Assembly (NCBI GenBank): GCA_964396895.1
Contig: CAYNGJ010000016.1
Location: forward strand, 1-64,000
Direction: 5' to 3'
From: UBA2334 sp964396895
GTDB taxonomy: Bacteria; Pseudomonadota; Gammaproteobacteria; Burkholderiales; Burkholderiaceae_C
DNA length: 64,000 bases
Part shown: positions 7,459 through 15,481 of the stretch, piece after piece
Layout: every line of letters begins with the position of its first letter
Numbering within the stretch: the first letter of the stretch is position 1
The notes under the pieces: model-generated
Databases searched by the model: none
What the model was told of the DNA's origin: nothing
What the model saw: only the letters and a program-made list of their open reading frames with translations
Program-made: the position numbers and the translations under genes

Positions 7459-9041
7459 GCGGTGGCGGTCTGGGCCGACGCCAGAACGGGCTTCAAGGCC
7501 GATTGGGCCAGCTCGGTCAGGGTGGTGCGGTCTTGCGGGCTCAGTGGCTCGCCGCAGTCAAAGCGCTGGCTCACCTCGGGCGGCACGCGGCGGGCCGCTT
7601 CGCGCACGGCGCGCTCGGCCTCGGGCATGCGGGCCAGCGGCACGGCATCGAACAGGCCGGTGGTCAGCGCCAGCAGCACGGTGATTTGCTCGGTCAGCGG
7701 CAGCGGTGCCGACTCGGCCTGTTTCAGGCAGGCGCGGATGCGCCGCCCATGCTCGATGACTTGGGTGGTGTGCTCGTCCAGCCGGGCACCGAAGCGGGCA
7801 AACGTCTCCAGCTCTTCAAACTGGGCGTAGGCCAGCTTCAGGTCGCCGCTGACAGCGCGGTACGCCGCCCGCTGTGCCTTGCCGCCCACCCGCGACACCG
7901 ATTTGCCCACGTCCACCGCAGGCAGCGCGCCCAGCTCGAACAGCGCGGGCGAGAGGTAAATTTGCCCGTCCGTAATGGAAATGAGGTTGGTCGGGATGTA
8001 GGCCGACAGGTTTTGCGCCTGCGTCTCGATGATGGGCAGGGCCGTGAGCGAGCCGCCGCCGCGCTCAGCGCACAAATGGGTGGCGCGCTCCAGCAGGCGG
8101 GAGTGGATGTAGAAAATGTCGCCCGGAAAGGCCTCGCGCCCTGGTGGGCGGCGCAGCAGCAGTGACAGCTCGCGGTAGGCGCGGGCGTGCTGGGTGAGGT
8201 CGTCGTAGACGATGAGCACGTCGCGCCCCGCCTCCATGAAGTGCTCGGCCATGCTGGTGGCAGCGTAAGGGGCGATGTAGGTCAGGCCGGGCGGGTCGTT
8301 GCCCTCGGTCACCACCACGGTGGTGTAGGCCATGGCCCCTGTGGCTTTCAACACGGCCACGGTTTTGGCCACGGCCGAGGCGCGCTGGCCAATGGCGCAG
8401 TACACGCACAGCACGTCCTGGCCGCGCTGGTTGAGGATGGCGTCCACCGCAAGGGCGGTTTTGCCGGTCTGGCGGTCGCCCAGGATCAGCTCGCGCTGGC
8501 CCCGCCCCACGGGAATGAGGGCGTCCACCACCTTGAGGCCGGTTTGCAGGGGCACGGTGACGGGTGAGCGGTCCATGATGGCCGCCGATGGCCGCTCAAT
8601 GGGCAGGCGCTGGCTGGTGGCCGCAGGGCCACGGCCATCCAGTGGGCGGCCCAGCGGGTCCACGACGCGGCCCAGCAGACTGTCACCCACGGCCACGTCC
8701 ATGACGCGCCCGGTGCGCTGCACTTGGTCGCCAGCGCGCAGGTGGGTGTAATCGCCCAGCAGCACCACGCCCACCTCGGTCTCGTCCACGTTGAAGGCAA
8801 TGCCCGACACCCCCCCGGGGAATCGGATGATTTCGTCAGACCCGACGCCGGGCAACCCGTCCACCACGGCAATGCCGGTGGACACCCGGGTGATGGTGCC
8901 GATTTCCACAGGCGCGAGAGCGGCGGTGGTCTGCTCCCTGGCTTGGCGCAGCTGGTCAAAGCCGTGTGCCAGGGTGGCTTGCAGGTCGGTGGCCGGTGGG
9001 GCGGCGTCGGGCACGGCACCGGCTGGGGTGGACGTGCTCAT
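7455..9041 (-). CDS. atpA: N-ATPase subunit alpha
   Basis: 528 residues from MSTSTPAGAVPD, chosen because this ATG overlaps the atpF stop (ATGA). It has the Walker A motif GDRQTGKTALAVDAI and the family signature around NLISITDGQIYLSPALFELG. The alpha subunit forms the noncatalytic nucleotide sites of the F1 hexamer. The neighbours atpF and atpG both overlap it by 4 nt, showing tight coupling in the operon. Confidence 0.96.
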   Translation of the reverse strand: MSTSTPAGAVPDAAPPATDLQATLAHGFDQLRQAREQTTAALAPVEIGTITRVSTGIAVVDGLPGVGSDEIIRFPGGVSGIAFNVDETEVGVVLLGDYTHLRAGDQVQRTGRVMDVAVGDSLLGRVVDPLGRPLDGRGPAATSQRLPIERPSAAIMDRSPVTVPLQTGLKVVDALIPVGRGQRELILGDRQTGKTALAVDAILNQRGQDVLCVYCAIGQRASAVAKTVAVLKATGAMAYTTVVVTEGNDPPGLTYIAPYAATSMAEHFMEAGRDVLIVYDDLTQHARAYRELSLLLRRPPGREAFPGDIFYIHSRLLERATHLCAERGGGSLTALPIIETQAQNLSAYIPTNLISITDGQIYLSPALFELGALPAVDVGKSVSRVGGKAQRAAYRAVSGDLKLAYAQFEELETFARFGARLDEHTTQVIEHGRRIRACLKQAESAPLPLTEQITVLLALTTGLFDAVPLARMPEAERAVREAARRVPPEVSQRFDCGEPLSPQDRTTLTELAQSALKPVLASAQTATA

Positions 9042-9889
9042 GGGGTGCTGGGCGGCGTTGGTGTTGGGGTGGTGGCCGCATCGGCGTTGGCCACATCGCT
9101 GGTGGTGCTTCCCACCTGGTGGGCCAGGGCATCCACCCGTTGCGCCAGCGCCGCCATGTGGTCGGCGAGGTGCCAGGGCAGCTTCCAGCCGTTGGCCGTG
9201 AGTTCCAGACCGCCCAACACCTCGGGGGCGGTGCTGAAGGCAAGCGGCACATCGGTGGTCGCACCGCCGTGCCCACGCACTTGGCCCCACACCTGGTTCA
9301 GCGCGTGGTGGATGTGGTCTTGCTCGCTGGCCGACAGTTGGAATGCGCTGCGCACCCGCAGCGCGGTGTCCGGATTCACCCGTGCCAGTGCCTGGCGGGC
9401 GGGTTCGTCCAGCTCGGCCAGCCGCCGGGCAAACACCGCCACCATCTGGGCTTGCAAGGTGGTGTCGGCCAGGTCGGCCAGCGCCTGGTTGGCCAGGGCA
9501 AATGCCTCTTGCTGGGTGCGTTGGGCGATGTGCTGGTGCAGGTGCTGGAGCTCAGTGGCCAGTGCACGGTGCTGCTGGCTGCGCAAGCTGTCGGCGGCCT
9601 GGCGTGTTTCGCCCAGCAGCCGGGTGCGCTCGGCCGCCACCTCTGCCTGCAGTTGGGCCAGTTGGTTGGCACGCTGCTGGTCAAATTCGGCGTTGCGCTG
9701 CTGGAACGCATCGCGCGCTTGCTGGGCGCTGGTTTGTTGCTCGACCGCGGCGGCCAGGGTGTTGGCAATGTGCTGTTCGCGTGCGTCGATGGCCTTGAGC
9801 ACGGGCTGGTACAAAAAGCGCTTCATCAGCCATACCAGCACCAGAAAATTCAGCGCCTGCGCGCCCACCGTGAACCAGTCGATGAGCAT
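9038..9889 (-). CDS. atpF: N-ATPase subunit b, long form with delta-like C-terminal extension
   Basis: A 283-residue protein. One N-terminal membrane helix (ALNFLVLVWLMKRFLYQPVL) is followed by a long charged coiled coil rich in Q, A, E and R up to about residue 170, the peripheral stalk. The protein is far longer than an ordinary b subunit (about 160 residues). The C-terminal third may replace the separate delta subunit, which is absent from this operon, as known for N-ATPase operons. It is coupled to atpA by a 4-nt overlap and lies 3 nt after atpE. Confidence 0.92.
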   Translation of the reverse strand: MLIDWFTVGAQALNFLVLVWLMKRFLYQPVLKAIDAREQHIANTLAAAVEQQTSAQQARDAFQQRNAEFDQQRANQLAQLQAEVAAERTRLLGETRQAADSLRSQQHRALATELQHLHQHIAQRTQQEAFALANQALADLADTTLQAQMVAVFARRLAELDEPARQALARVNPDTALRVRSAFQLSASEQDHIHHALNQVWGQVRGHGGATTDVPLAFSTAPEVLGGLELTANGWKLPWHLADHMAALAQRVDALAHQVGSTTSDVANADAATTPTPTPPSTP

Positions 9890-9892
9890 GGC

Positions 9893-10174
9893 TCAGCCAC
9901 CAGCCACTTGGGCAATGGCGTGGTTCCAGAAGGGGTTGGCAAAAATCAGGATCATGGACACCACGAAGCAGTAAATGGCCGTGGACTCGATCATGGCCAG
10001 GCCCACAAACAGGGTGCGGGTGATGGTGGCTGAGGCATCGGGCTGCTGGGCCAGGGCGGTGAGCGCGGTGGCCACGGCCCGGCCCTCGGCCAGCGCCGGC
10101 CCCATGGTGCCGAAGCCGGTGGTGAGGCCGGCCATGACGATGGAGGCCACTGCGATGATGGTCATGCTGTCCAT
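9893..10174 (-). CDS. atpE: N-ATPase subunit c (rotor ring)
   Basis: A 93-residue, two-helix protein that forms the ion-translocating ring in the membrane. I chose the start MDSMTIIAVAS, which follows GAAGGAAC; an upstream in-frame start would add an unlikely polar leader. Helix 2 carries the ion-binding MIESTAIY motif (E63, S64, T65, Y68), like the sodium-coordinating set of Na+ F-ATPases. Helix 1 has a second acidic residue, E30, in ALAEG, where Na+ enzymes usually have glutamine. Two carboxylates per subunit are typical of a subgroup of N-ATPases, so whether the coupling ion is Na+ or H+ cannot be settled from sequence. Confidence 0.95.
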   Translation of the reverse strand: MDSMTIIAVASIVMAGLTTGFGTMGPALAEGRAVATALTALAQQPDASATITRTLFVGLAMIESTAIYCFVVSMILIFANPFWNHAIAQVAGG

Positions 10175-10199
10175 GTGGGTTCCTTCGGGGTTGGGGTTG

Positions 10200-10904
10200 T
10201 CAGGTGGGGGCAACGGCGGGAGCGCTGTCGTCCAGTGGTGAATTGACCTGTGTGGCGGCCGCGATGTAGACCGCCGCCAGGATGCTGAAAATGTAGGCTT
10301 GCACCATGCCGGTGAGCAACCCCAGCAGCGTCATGACCACGGGGAACACGAAGGGTGTGATGGTCAGCAGGATGCCGATGATCATGCCCCCGCTCATCAT
10401 GTTGCCAAACAGGCGAACTGCCAGGGCCAGCGTGCGCGAGACCTCGCTGATGAGGTTGAACGGCAGCATCAGCGGCGTGGGGTCGAGATAGGTTTTGAGG
10501 TAGCCCGCCAGCCCTTGGTCGGCAATGCCATACAACGGCACGGCCACCAGCACGCACAGGGCCAGCGCGGTGGTGGTGGACAACGAGGCGGTGGGGGGCT
10601 CAAAGCCCGGCACCACGGTGGCCAGGCTGGAGGCCGCCACCAACACAAACAGCGTGCCCAGAAAGCCCACGTACCGGCGCGGCTGGCGCAGACCCACTTC
10701 GCCAATCTGCTGTTCAATGCCGGTGACCACCACTTCCAGGGCGTTTTGCCAGCGTGAGCGGGTCAGTCCGGTGGACAGGCGGCGCGTGACCAACCAGGCC
10801 AGCAGGGTGAGCGTGGCCATCAGCACCCAGGTGAACACCAGCGTGGCGTTGAGTTTGAACAGCCCGCTTTGCCAGAAAGTGATTTCGTCAGGGCTCAGTC
10901 GCAT
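10200..10904 (-). CDS. atpB: N-ATPase subunit a
   Basis: A 234-residue membrane protein starting at MRLSPDEITFWQ with GAAGGA 6 nt upstream. It has five or six hydrophobic segments. The conserved arginine essential for ion transfer lies in ALAVRLFGNMMSGG. Subunit a forms the half-channels beside the c ring. Its 5' end overlaps the atpR 3' end by 17 nt. Confidence 0.94.
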   Translation of the reverse strand: MRLSPDEITFWQSGLFKLNATLVFTWVLMATLTLLAWLVTRRLSTGLTRSRWQNALEVVVTGIEQQIGEVGLRQPRRYVGFLGTLFVLVAASSLATVVPGFEPPTASLSTTTALALCVLVAVPLYGIADQGLAGYLKTYLDPTPLMLPFNLISEVSRTLALAVRLFGNMMSGGMIIGILLTITPFVFPVVMTLLGLLTGMVQAYIFSILAAVYIAAATQVNSPLDDSAPAVAPT

Positions 10905-11223
10905 GGGTTTCCTTCGCCGAGGTGCCAGCCTGCTCGTGCAAGGCGCGGCCACTCCAGTGTGCCACCGCGCCACGTCCAGCCAGAAAACCGGCCAGGCAAG
11001 CCAGCAGACGCAGCCAGTCGCCAGCGCCCACCCAGTAAAACCCGGCCACGGCCAGGGCCAACCGCAGCAGCAGACTGCTGACCAGCCACAGCGCCGGCCT
11101 GCGGGAGGCCAGGCCCCGGCGCAGGCTCCACCACAGGCCGGCAAAAAAAGCGATGCCCAACCCCAGACCGGCCAGCGCCGCCCACAGCAGGGTCAGGGGG
11201 TCAGGGTGGGTCATGTCGGTCAT
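10888..11223 (-). CDS. atpR: N-ATPase accessory membrane protein AtpR
   Basis: A 111-residue protein with three hydrophobic segments (LLWAALAGLGLGIAFFAGL and two more). A gene of this size and position, between atpQ and atpB, is the hallmark of N-ATPase operons, and AtpR is thought to help assemble the c ring. There are two in-frame ATG codons 9 nt apart. The second (11214) has GAGG about 9 nt upstream, better spacing than for the first, so the true product may be 108 residues. Confidence 0.88.
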   Translation of the reverse strand: MTDMTHPDPLTLLWAALAGLGLGIAFFAGLWWSLRRGLASRRPALWLVSSLLLRLALAVAGFYWVGAGDWLRLLACLAGFLAGRGAVAHWSGRALHEQAGTSAKETHATEP

Positions 11224-11551
11224 CCTCGTGCATGGCGCGGTCTTCCTTGGTCACCCAATGCCAGGCATTGAGGCAGCCCACGGTCAGCCCGCCCATCAGC
11301 AGGGCCAGTGTCCAGCTGCGCCCGCCGGGGTAGCGGCTGTCCAGCCACAGACCCAGTGCAGCCCCCAGCAGCGTGGGCACCACCACCGACCAGCCCACCA
11401 TGCCCATCAGCCCCAGACCCATCCACACCCCGGGGGCGTGCTGGCGCTGGGCGTGAAGCTTGCGGGCGGCTTTGACCCCGATCTGGCGCACCAGTTCCGC
11501 ATCGCCAGGGGCTGGCGGAGTGGCCTGGTCGGCGGGTTTGGGGTCAGTCAT
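11201..11551 (-). CDS. atpQ: N-ATPase accessory protein AtpQ (AtpI-like)
   Basis: A 116-residue protein. It has a charged N-terminal region, then two membrane helices (GLMGMVGWSVVVPTLLGAAL and TLALLMGGLTVGCLNAWHWV) and an acidic/histidine tail. It resembles the AtpI family, implicated in Mg2+ supply or c-ring assembly. Position after atpC and before atpR fits the N-ATPase order. It overlaps atpC by 8 nt and atpR by 14-23 nt. Confidence 0.87.
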   Translation of the reverse strand: MTDPKPADQATPPAPGDAELVRQIGVKAARKLHAQRQHAPGVWMGLGLMGMVGWSVVVPTLLGAALGLWLDSRYPGGRSWTLALLMGGLTVGCLNAWHWVTKEDRAMHEDDRHDPP

Positions 11552-11948
11552 GGTGAAAGTTGGCCATGCGGCGCAAAAACCCCATCTCGAGTTTGGCAAT
11601 GACGGAGCGCACCGTTTGCTCTTGGCCGTCCAGCCGCAGGAATTGCTGGGCCACGGCCTGGCGCAGTTGGGCCAGGTCGGCGCCACCCAGGGCCCGGCGC
11701 ACCGACACCAGTACCTCGGCCCCGGTTTTGACCAGCACACCCTCGTCAATGGCCACGTAGCTGGGCCCGTCGGCCTCGGTGTCCAGTGTGAGGATGCCCG
11801 GGCACAGCGCGGCGGCGCAGTCCAGCCGATTCGGCAGCAGGCCAAAGGCGCCGCTGCGGGTTTCGGCCACGATGCGGGTGACCCCCGGTGTGTCAGCAAA
11901 CACCTCGAAGGGCAGCAATATCTTCAGGTTCATGCAGGTGGCGCGCAT
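11544..11948 (-). CDS. atpC: N-ATPase subunit epsilon
   Basis: 134 residues from MRATCMNLKILLPFEVF. This start has AAGG about 8 nt upstream, which the inner ATG at 11933 lacks. It has the beta-sandwich N-domain typical of epsilon (SGAFGLLPNRLDCAAALCPG in place of the usual GxxGILPGH stretch) and a helical C-terminal hairpin. The subunit links gamma to the c ring and regulates hydrolysis. It sits 11 nt downstream of atpD. Confidence 0.92.
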   Translation of the reverse strand: MRATCMNLKILLPFEVFADTPGVTRIVAETRSGAFGLLPNRLDCAAALCPGILTLDTEADGPSYVAIDEGVLVKTGAEVLVSVRRALGGADLAQLRQAVAQQFLRLDGQEQTVRSVIAKLEMGFLRRMANFHHD

Positions 11949-11959
11949 GGCGTGACCTT

Positions 11960-13375
11960 TCAGCCCTTGCTGGCCGCTGTGTGGGCTTTGGCCTTGGCCT
12001 CGTCCACGGTGCCGATCATGTAGAGGGCGCTTTCGGGGAGGTCCATGAACTCGTCGGCCAGGATGCGTTCGCAACCATCCAGCGCATCGGCCAGGCTGAC
12101 CAGCTTGCCTGCCGTGCCCGAGAACTGCTCGGTCGTGAAAAAGGGTTGCGTCAGGAAGCGCTCCAGCCGGCGCGCGCGCGCCACCACCTTGCGGTCTTCG
12201 GGCGACAGCTGCTCCAGCCCGAGCATGGCAATGATGTCTTTGAGCTGCGCGTACTGCGCCAGCGTGCGCCGGATGTCCTGTGCCAACTGGTAGTGCCGCT
12301 CGCCCACAATGCCGGGGGTGGCCATTTTGGAGCTGGACTGCAAGGGGTCGATGGCCGGGTACAGCCCCTCGCTGGCCCGCTTGCGCGACAGCACGATGGA
12401 GGCCGACAGGTGCGAAAACGTGTGCACCGCCGCCGGGTCGGTGAAGTCGTCGGCGGGCACATACACCGCCTGGATGGAGGTGATGGCCCCCGTGTCGGTG
12501 TTGGCAATGCGCTCTTGCAGGCCCGACAGCTCGGTCCCCATGGTGGGCTGGTAGCCCAAGCGCGAGGGCATTTGCCCCATCAGGCCCGACACCTCGGAGC
12601 CTGCCTGGATGAATCGAAAAATGTTGTCCACCAGCAGCAGCACGTCGCGGTGCTCGTCATCGCGGAAATACTCGGCCATGGTCAGCGCGGCGTGGCCCAC
12701 GCGAAAGCGACTGCCCGGGGGCTCGTTCATCTGGCCAAACAGCATGACCATGTGGGGCAGCACGCCCGCGTCTTTCATTTCGCGGTAGAGCTCTTCGCCT
12801 TCGCGGCAGCGCTCGCCAATGCCGCAGAAAATGCTGACCCCCTCGTGGTGGGCCACCATGTTGTGGATCATTTCGGTGAGCAACACGGTTTTGCCCACAC
12901 CGGCACCGCCAAAAAGGCCTGCCTTGCCACCACGCTCCAGTGGCATGAGCACGTCGATGGCCTTGATGCCGGTTTCAAACACCTCGGACTGCGTGGAGCG
13001 CCGCACCAGCGGTGGCGGTGCGCTGTGCACCGAGCGCCACTGCACCTCTGCCGGTGCGGGCTGGCGGTCAATGGGGTTGCCGAACACGTCGAACATGCGC
13101 GACAAGATGGTCTTGCCCACCGGCGCCTTGAGTGGTCCCCCGGTATCGGTGACCGGCATGCCTCTGGCCAGGCCTTGCGTGGAGGTGAGGGCAATGGCCC
13201 GCACATGGTGGGCATCGCGTTGGGCCAGCACCTCCAGCGCAATTCGGCCTTGGTCAGCTTGCAGCAGGGTGTGGATGGCGGGCAGGCCTTGGTCAAAGCG
13301 CACATCGACCACGCTGCCCCGAACGGCCACGACGCTGCCGGTGTGGGGCGCCTGCAGAGGCGGGTGCTGGGTCAA
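11960..13375 (-). CDS. atpD: N-ATPase subunit beta (catalytic), first gene of the operon
   Basis: 471 residues. The Walker A motif is GGAGVGKTVLLTEM, followed by GERCREGEELYREM and the DELSEED-region equivalent near the end. Beta carries the catalytic ATP sites. The likely start codon is TTG at 13373-13375 (reads TTGACCCAGCAC), because no ATG or GTG lies near the beginning of the conserved SVVAVRGSVVDVRF strand except inside it. No strong Shine-Dalgarno precedes it. It begins 20 nt after the ssb stop, so the operon may be partly transcribed from the ssb promoter. Confidence 0.94.
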   Translation of the reverse strand: MTQHPPLQAPHTGSVVAVRGSVVDVRFDQGLPAIHTLLQADQGRIALEVLAQRDAHHVRAIALTSTQGLARGMPVTDTGGPLKAPVGKTILSRMFDVFGNPIDRQPAPAEVQWRSVHSAPPPLVRRSTQSEVFETGIKAIDVLMPLERGGKAGLFGGAGVGKTVLLTEMIHNMVAHHEGVSIFCGIGERCREGEELYREMKDAGVLPHMVMLFGQMNEPPGSRFRVGHAALTMAEYFRDDEHRDVLLLVDNIFRFIQAGSEVSGLMGQMPSRLGYQPTMGTELSGLQERIANTDTGAITSIQAVYVPADDFTDPAAVHTFSHLSASIVLSRKRASEGLYPAIDPLQSSSKMATPGIVGERHYQLAQDIRRTLAQYAQLKDIIAMLGLEQLSPEDRKVVARARRLERFLTQPFFTTEQFSGTAGKLVSLADALDGCERILADEFMDLPESALYMIGTVDEAKAKAHTAASKG

Positions 13376-13395
13376 GGGTGGTGGGCCTGGGGGTC

Positions 13396-13941
13396 TCAGA
13401 ACGGAATGTCGTCGTCCATGTCATCAAAGCCGCTGCTGCCGCGCGCAGGGGCGGCTGGTGGTGCCTGGCGTGGTGCCTGCGGCGCGTAGGCGGCCGCAGG
13501 GGCAGGGCGGGCTGCGGCCTGGGGGGGTGGGCGGCGGGCGGGGGCCGGTGCGGGTGCGTCGTAGCCGCCTTCGTCGCCACCGCTGTGGCCGCCACCCATG
13601 CCTTCACGGCCACCCAGCAACTGCAGCTCGGTGGCGATGATGTCCACGGTGTTTTTCTCCACGCCCGTGGCCTTGTCCACATAGGTGCCGTACTTCAGAC
13701 GGCCTTCCACGTAAATGGGGCGGCCCTTTTTGACGTATTCCCCGGCGATTTCGGCCAGGCGGTCATAGAAGGTGACGCGGTGCCACTGCGTGTCTTCCAC
13801 GCTCTCGCCGGTGTCGCGGTTCTTGCGGCGGGTGGAGGTGGCAATGCTCACATTGGCCACGGCTTGGCCGGAGGGCAGGTATCGGATTTCGGGGTCGCGC
13901 CCGCAGTTGCCGATGAGGATGACTTTGTTGACTGATGCCAT
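13396..13941 (-). CDS. ssb: Single-stranded DNA-binding protein
   Basis: 181 residues from MASVNKVILIGNCGRDPEIR. The OB-fold is intact (ATSTRRKNRDTGE, then WHRVTFYDRLAE). It has a glycine/proline/alanine-rich linker and the conserved acidic tip DMDDDIPF that recruits partner proteins. It coats single-stranded DNA in replication and repair. In related bacteria ssb is often the neighbour of an MFS gene and uvrA; here a ClC gene lies between them and the N-ATPase operon follows. Confidence 0.97.
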   Translation of the reverse strand: MASVNKVILIGNCGRDPEIRYLPSGQAVANVSIATSTRRKNRDTGESVEDTQWHRVTFYDRLAEIAGEYVKKGRPIYVEGRLKYGTYVDKATGVEKNTVDIIATELQLLGGREGMGGGHSGGDEGGYDAPAPAPARRPPPQAAARPAPAAAYAPQAPRQAPPAAPARGSSGFDDMDDDIPF

Positions 13942-14065
13942 GGGTGTGCCGCTGGAATGAAGGTTGCTACGGAGATGGGGTGCTCTTGCCGAGCCGATGG
14001 ACACCGATTGTGCAGCACCCTTACACCCGCATTTTCGGGCAAGCGGTGACAGAATGGGGCAAGTT

Positions 14066-15481
14066 ATGAACCGTGAACCCGACTTTTTCCAGAATCTTCA
14101 AACAGAGTTTTCCGACACCCGCCAGTGGGTGGACCGCGCGGTGGTGCTGGCCTATGCGGTGATTGCCGGGCTGTTCGTGGTCGCTTTCACGCTCCTCAGC
14201 GAGTGGGCGTATGGCGTGTTCGAGCAGGTGCAGCACATCAGCCCCTGGCTGGCGCTGCTGTGGACACCGCTGTTCACCGCGGGCATTGTGTGGGTCACCC
14301 GCGGGTTTTTCCGGGGAGCGGCGGGTTCTGGCATTCCACAGGTCATGGCCGCGCTCACGCCGGGGCTGAACGCCGCTGGGCGCGAGCGCTTTGTGTCGCT
14401 CAAACTCACCTTTGCCAAGATCGGACTGTCGTCCCTGGGTTTGCTGGCCGGCCTGTCGGTGGGGCGCGAGGGTCCATCGGTTCAGGTGGCCGCAGGGGTC
14501 ATGCAGCACGCGCGCCGCTGGCTCAGGCCGGACTCCAACATCAGCGTGCACGCCTTGCTGGTGGCTGGTGGCTCGGCGGGCATCGCGGCCGCGTTCAACG
14601 CCCCGCTGGCGGGGGTGGTGTTTGCCATCGAGGAGTTGTCGCGCACGCTCGAGTCGCGCAGCAGCGGCCTGATCATTGCGGCCATTGTGCTGGCCGGTCT
14701 GATGGGGGTGTCCGTGTTCGGCAACCTCACCTATTTCGGCGTCATCAAGGTGCCGCCCCTGGCGGTGTCCGCTTTGCTGGAGGGGCTGGTGGTCACGGTG
14801 CTGTGCGGTGTGCTGGGTGGGCTGTTCGCCCGGGTCATGGCCGATTCGCTCACCGGGCGTCACGCCGACCGCTTTTGCATTTGGCGCAAACGCTGGCCCA
14901 TCCGCTTTGCCGCTGGGGTGGGGCTGGCCATTGCCATCATGGGCCTGGTGACCCATGGGGCCACCAATGGCAGCGGCTCAGAGGCCGTGCACCGCATGTT
15001 GGCGGGTGAAGAGGACGCATCGCCCGTGTTTGTGGTGCTCAAGTTCATGTCCACCTGGTTCACGGCCTGGGCGGGTGCACCAGGCGGCATTTTTGCGCCC
15101 TCGCTGTCCATTGGCGCGGGGGTGGGGCACAACATCGCGGCCTTCACCTCGCCCGAGCTGGGCCCGGCCCTGATTGCCGTGGGCATGGCTGGGTTTTTGG
15201 CGGCGGTGACGCAGGCGCCGCTCACCTCATTCATCATCGTCATGGAGATGGTCGATGGCCGGGCCATGGTGCTCAGCCTGATGGCTGCGGCCATGTTGGC
15301 CAGTCTCATCTCCCGCATGATCAGCCGCCCGCTCTACAGCACGCTGGCCGAGTTCATGCTGCTACAGCTCAAGGCCGATGGGCCGCCACCGGGGGCACCT
15401 TCTGACCCCAGCCCAACACCAGCCACACCGTCACCAGTGCCGCACACGCCAGAAACAGCATCTGCGTCCCGCCCCACTTGA
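14066..15481 (+). CDS. ClC-family chloride channel or Cl-/H+ antiporter
   Basis: 471 residues from MNREPDFFQNLQTEF. ClC signatures are present: GSGIP, GREGPSV with the external gating glutamate, and GGIFAPSLSIGAGVG. The internal proton-transfer glutamate is preserved in FAIEELSRTLE, which favours an antiporter over a channel. No CBS domains. The last 40 residues are proline-rich and overlap the 3' end of the convergent MFS gene by 113 nt. It is divergent from ssb. Confidence 0.93.
   Translation: MNREPDFFQNLQTEFSDTRQWVDRAVVLAYAVIAGLFVVAFTLLSEWAYGVFEQVQHISPWLALLWTPLFTAGIVWVTRGFFRGAAGSGIPQVMAALTPGLNAAGRERFVSLKLTFAKIGLSSLGLLAGLSVGREGPSVQVAAGVMQHARRWLRPDSNISVHALLVAGGSAGIAAAFNAPLAGVVFAIEELSRTLESRSSGLIIAAIVLAGLMGVSVFGNLTYFGVIKVPPLAVSALLEGLVVTVLCGVLGGLFARVMADSLTGRHADRFCIWRKRWPIRFAAGVGLAIAIMGLVTHGATNGSGSEAVHRMLAGEEDASPVFVVLKFMSTWFTAWAGAPGGIFAPSLSIGAGVGHNIAAFTSPELGPALIAVGMAGFLAAVTQAPLTSFIIVMEMVDGRAMVLSLMAAAMLASLISRMISRPLYSTLAEFMLLQLKADGPPPGAPSDPSPTPATPSPVPHTPETASASRPT

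Noticed and set aside
5723..7830. Long plus-strand frames over the sigma factor and ATPase genes
   Set aside because: Shadows of atpG, atpA and the sigma gene, which have full family motifs on the minus strand.
10200..11144. Longer N-terminal extension of AtpB (start at 11144)
   Set aside because: It would lie wholly over atpR; MRLSPDEITFW at 10904 has a good ribosome binding site and family-like length.
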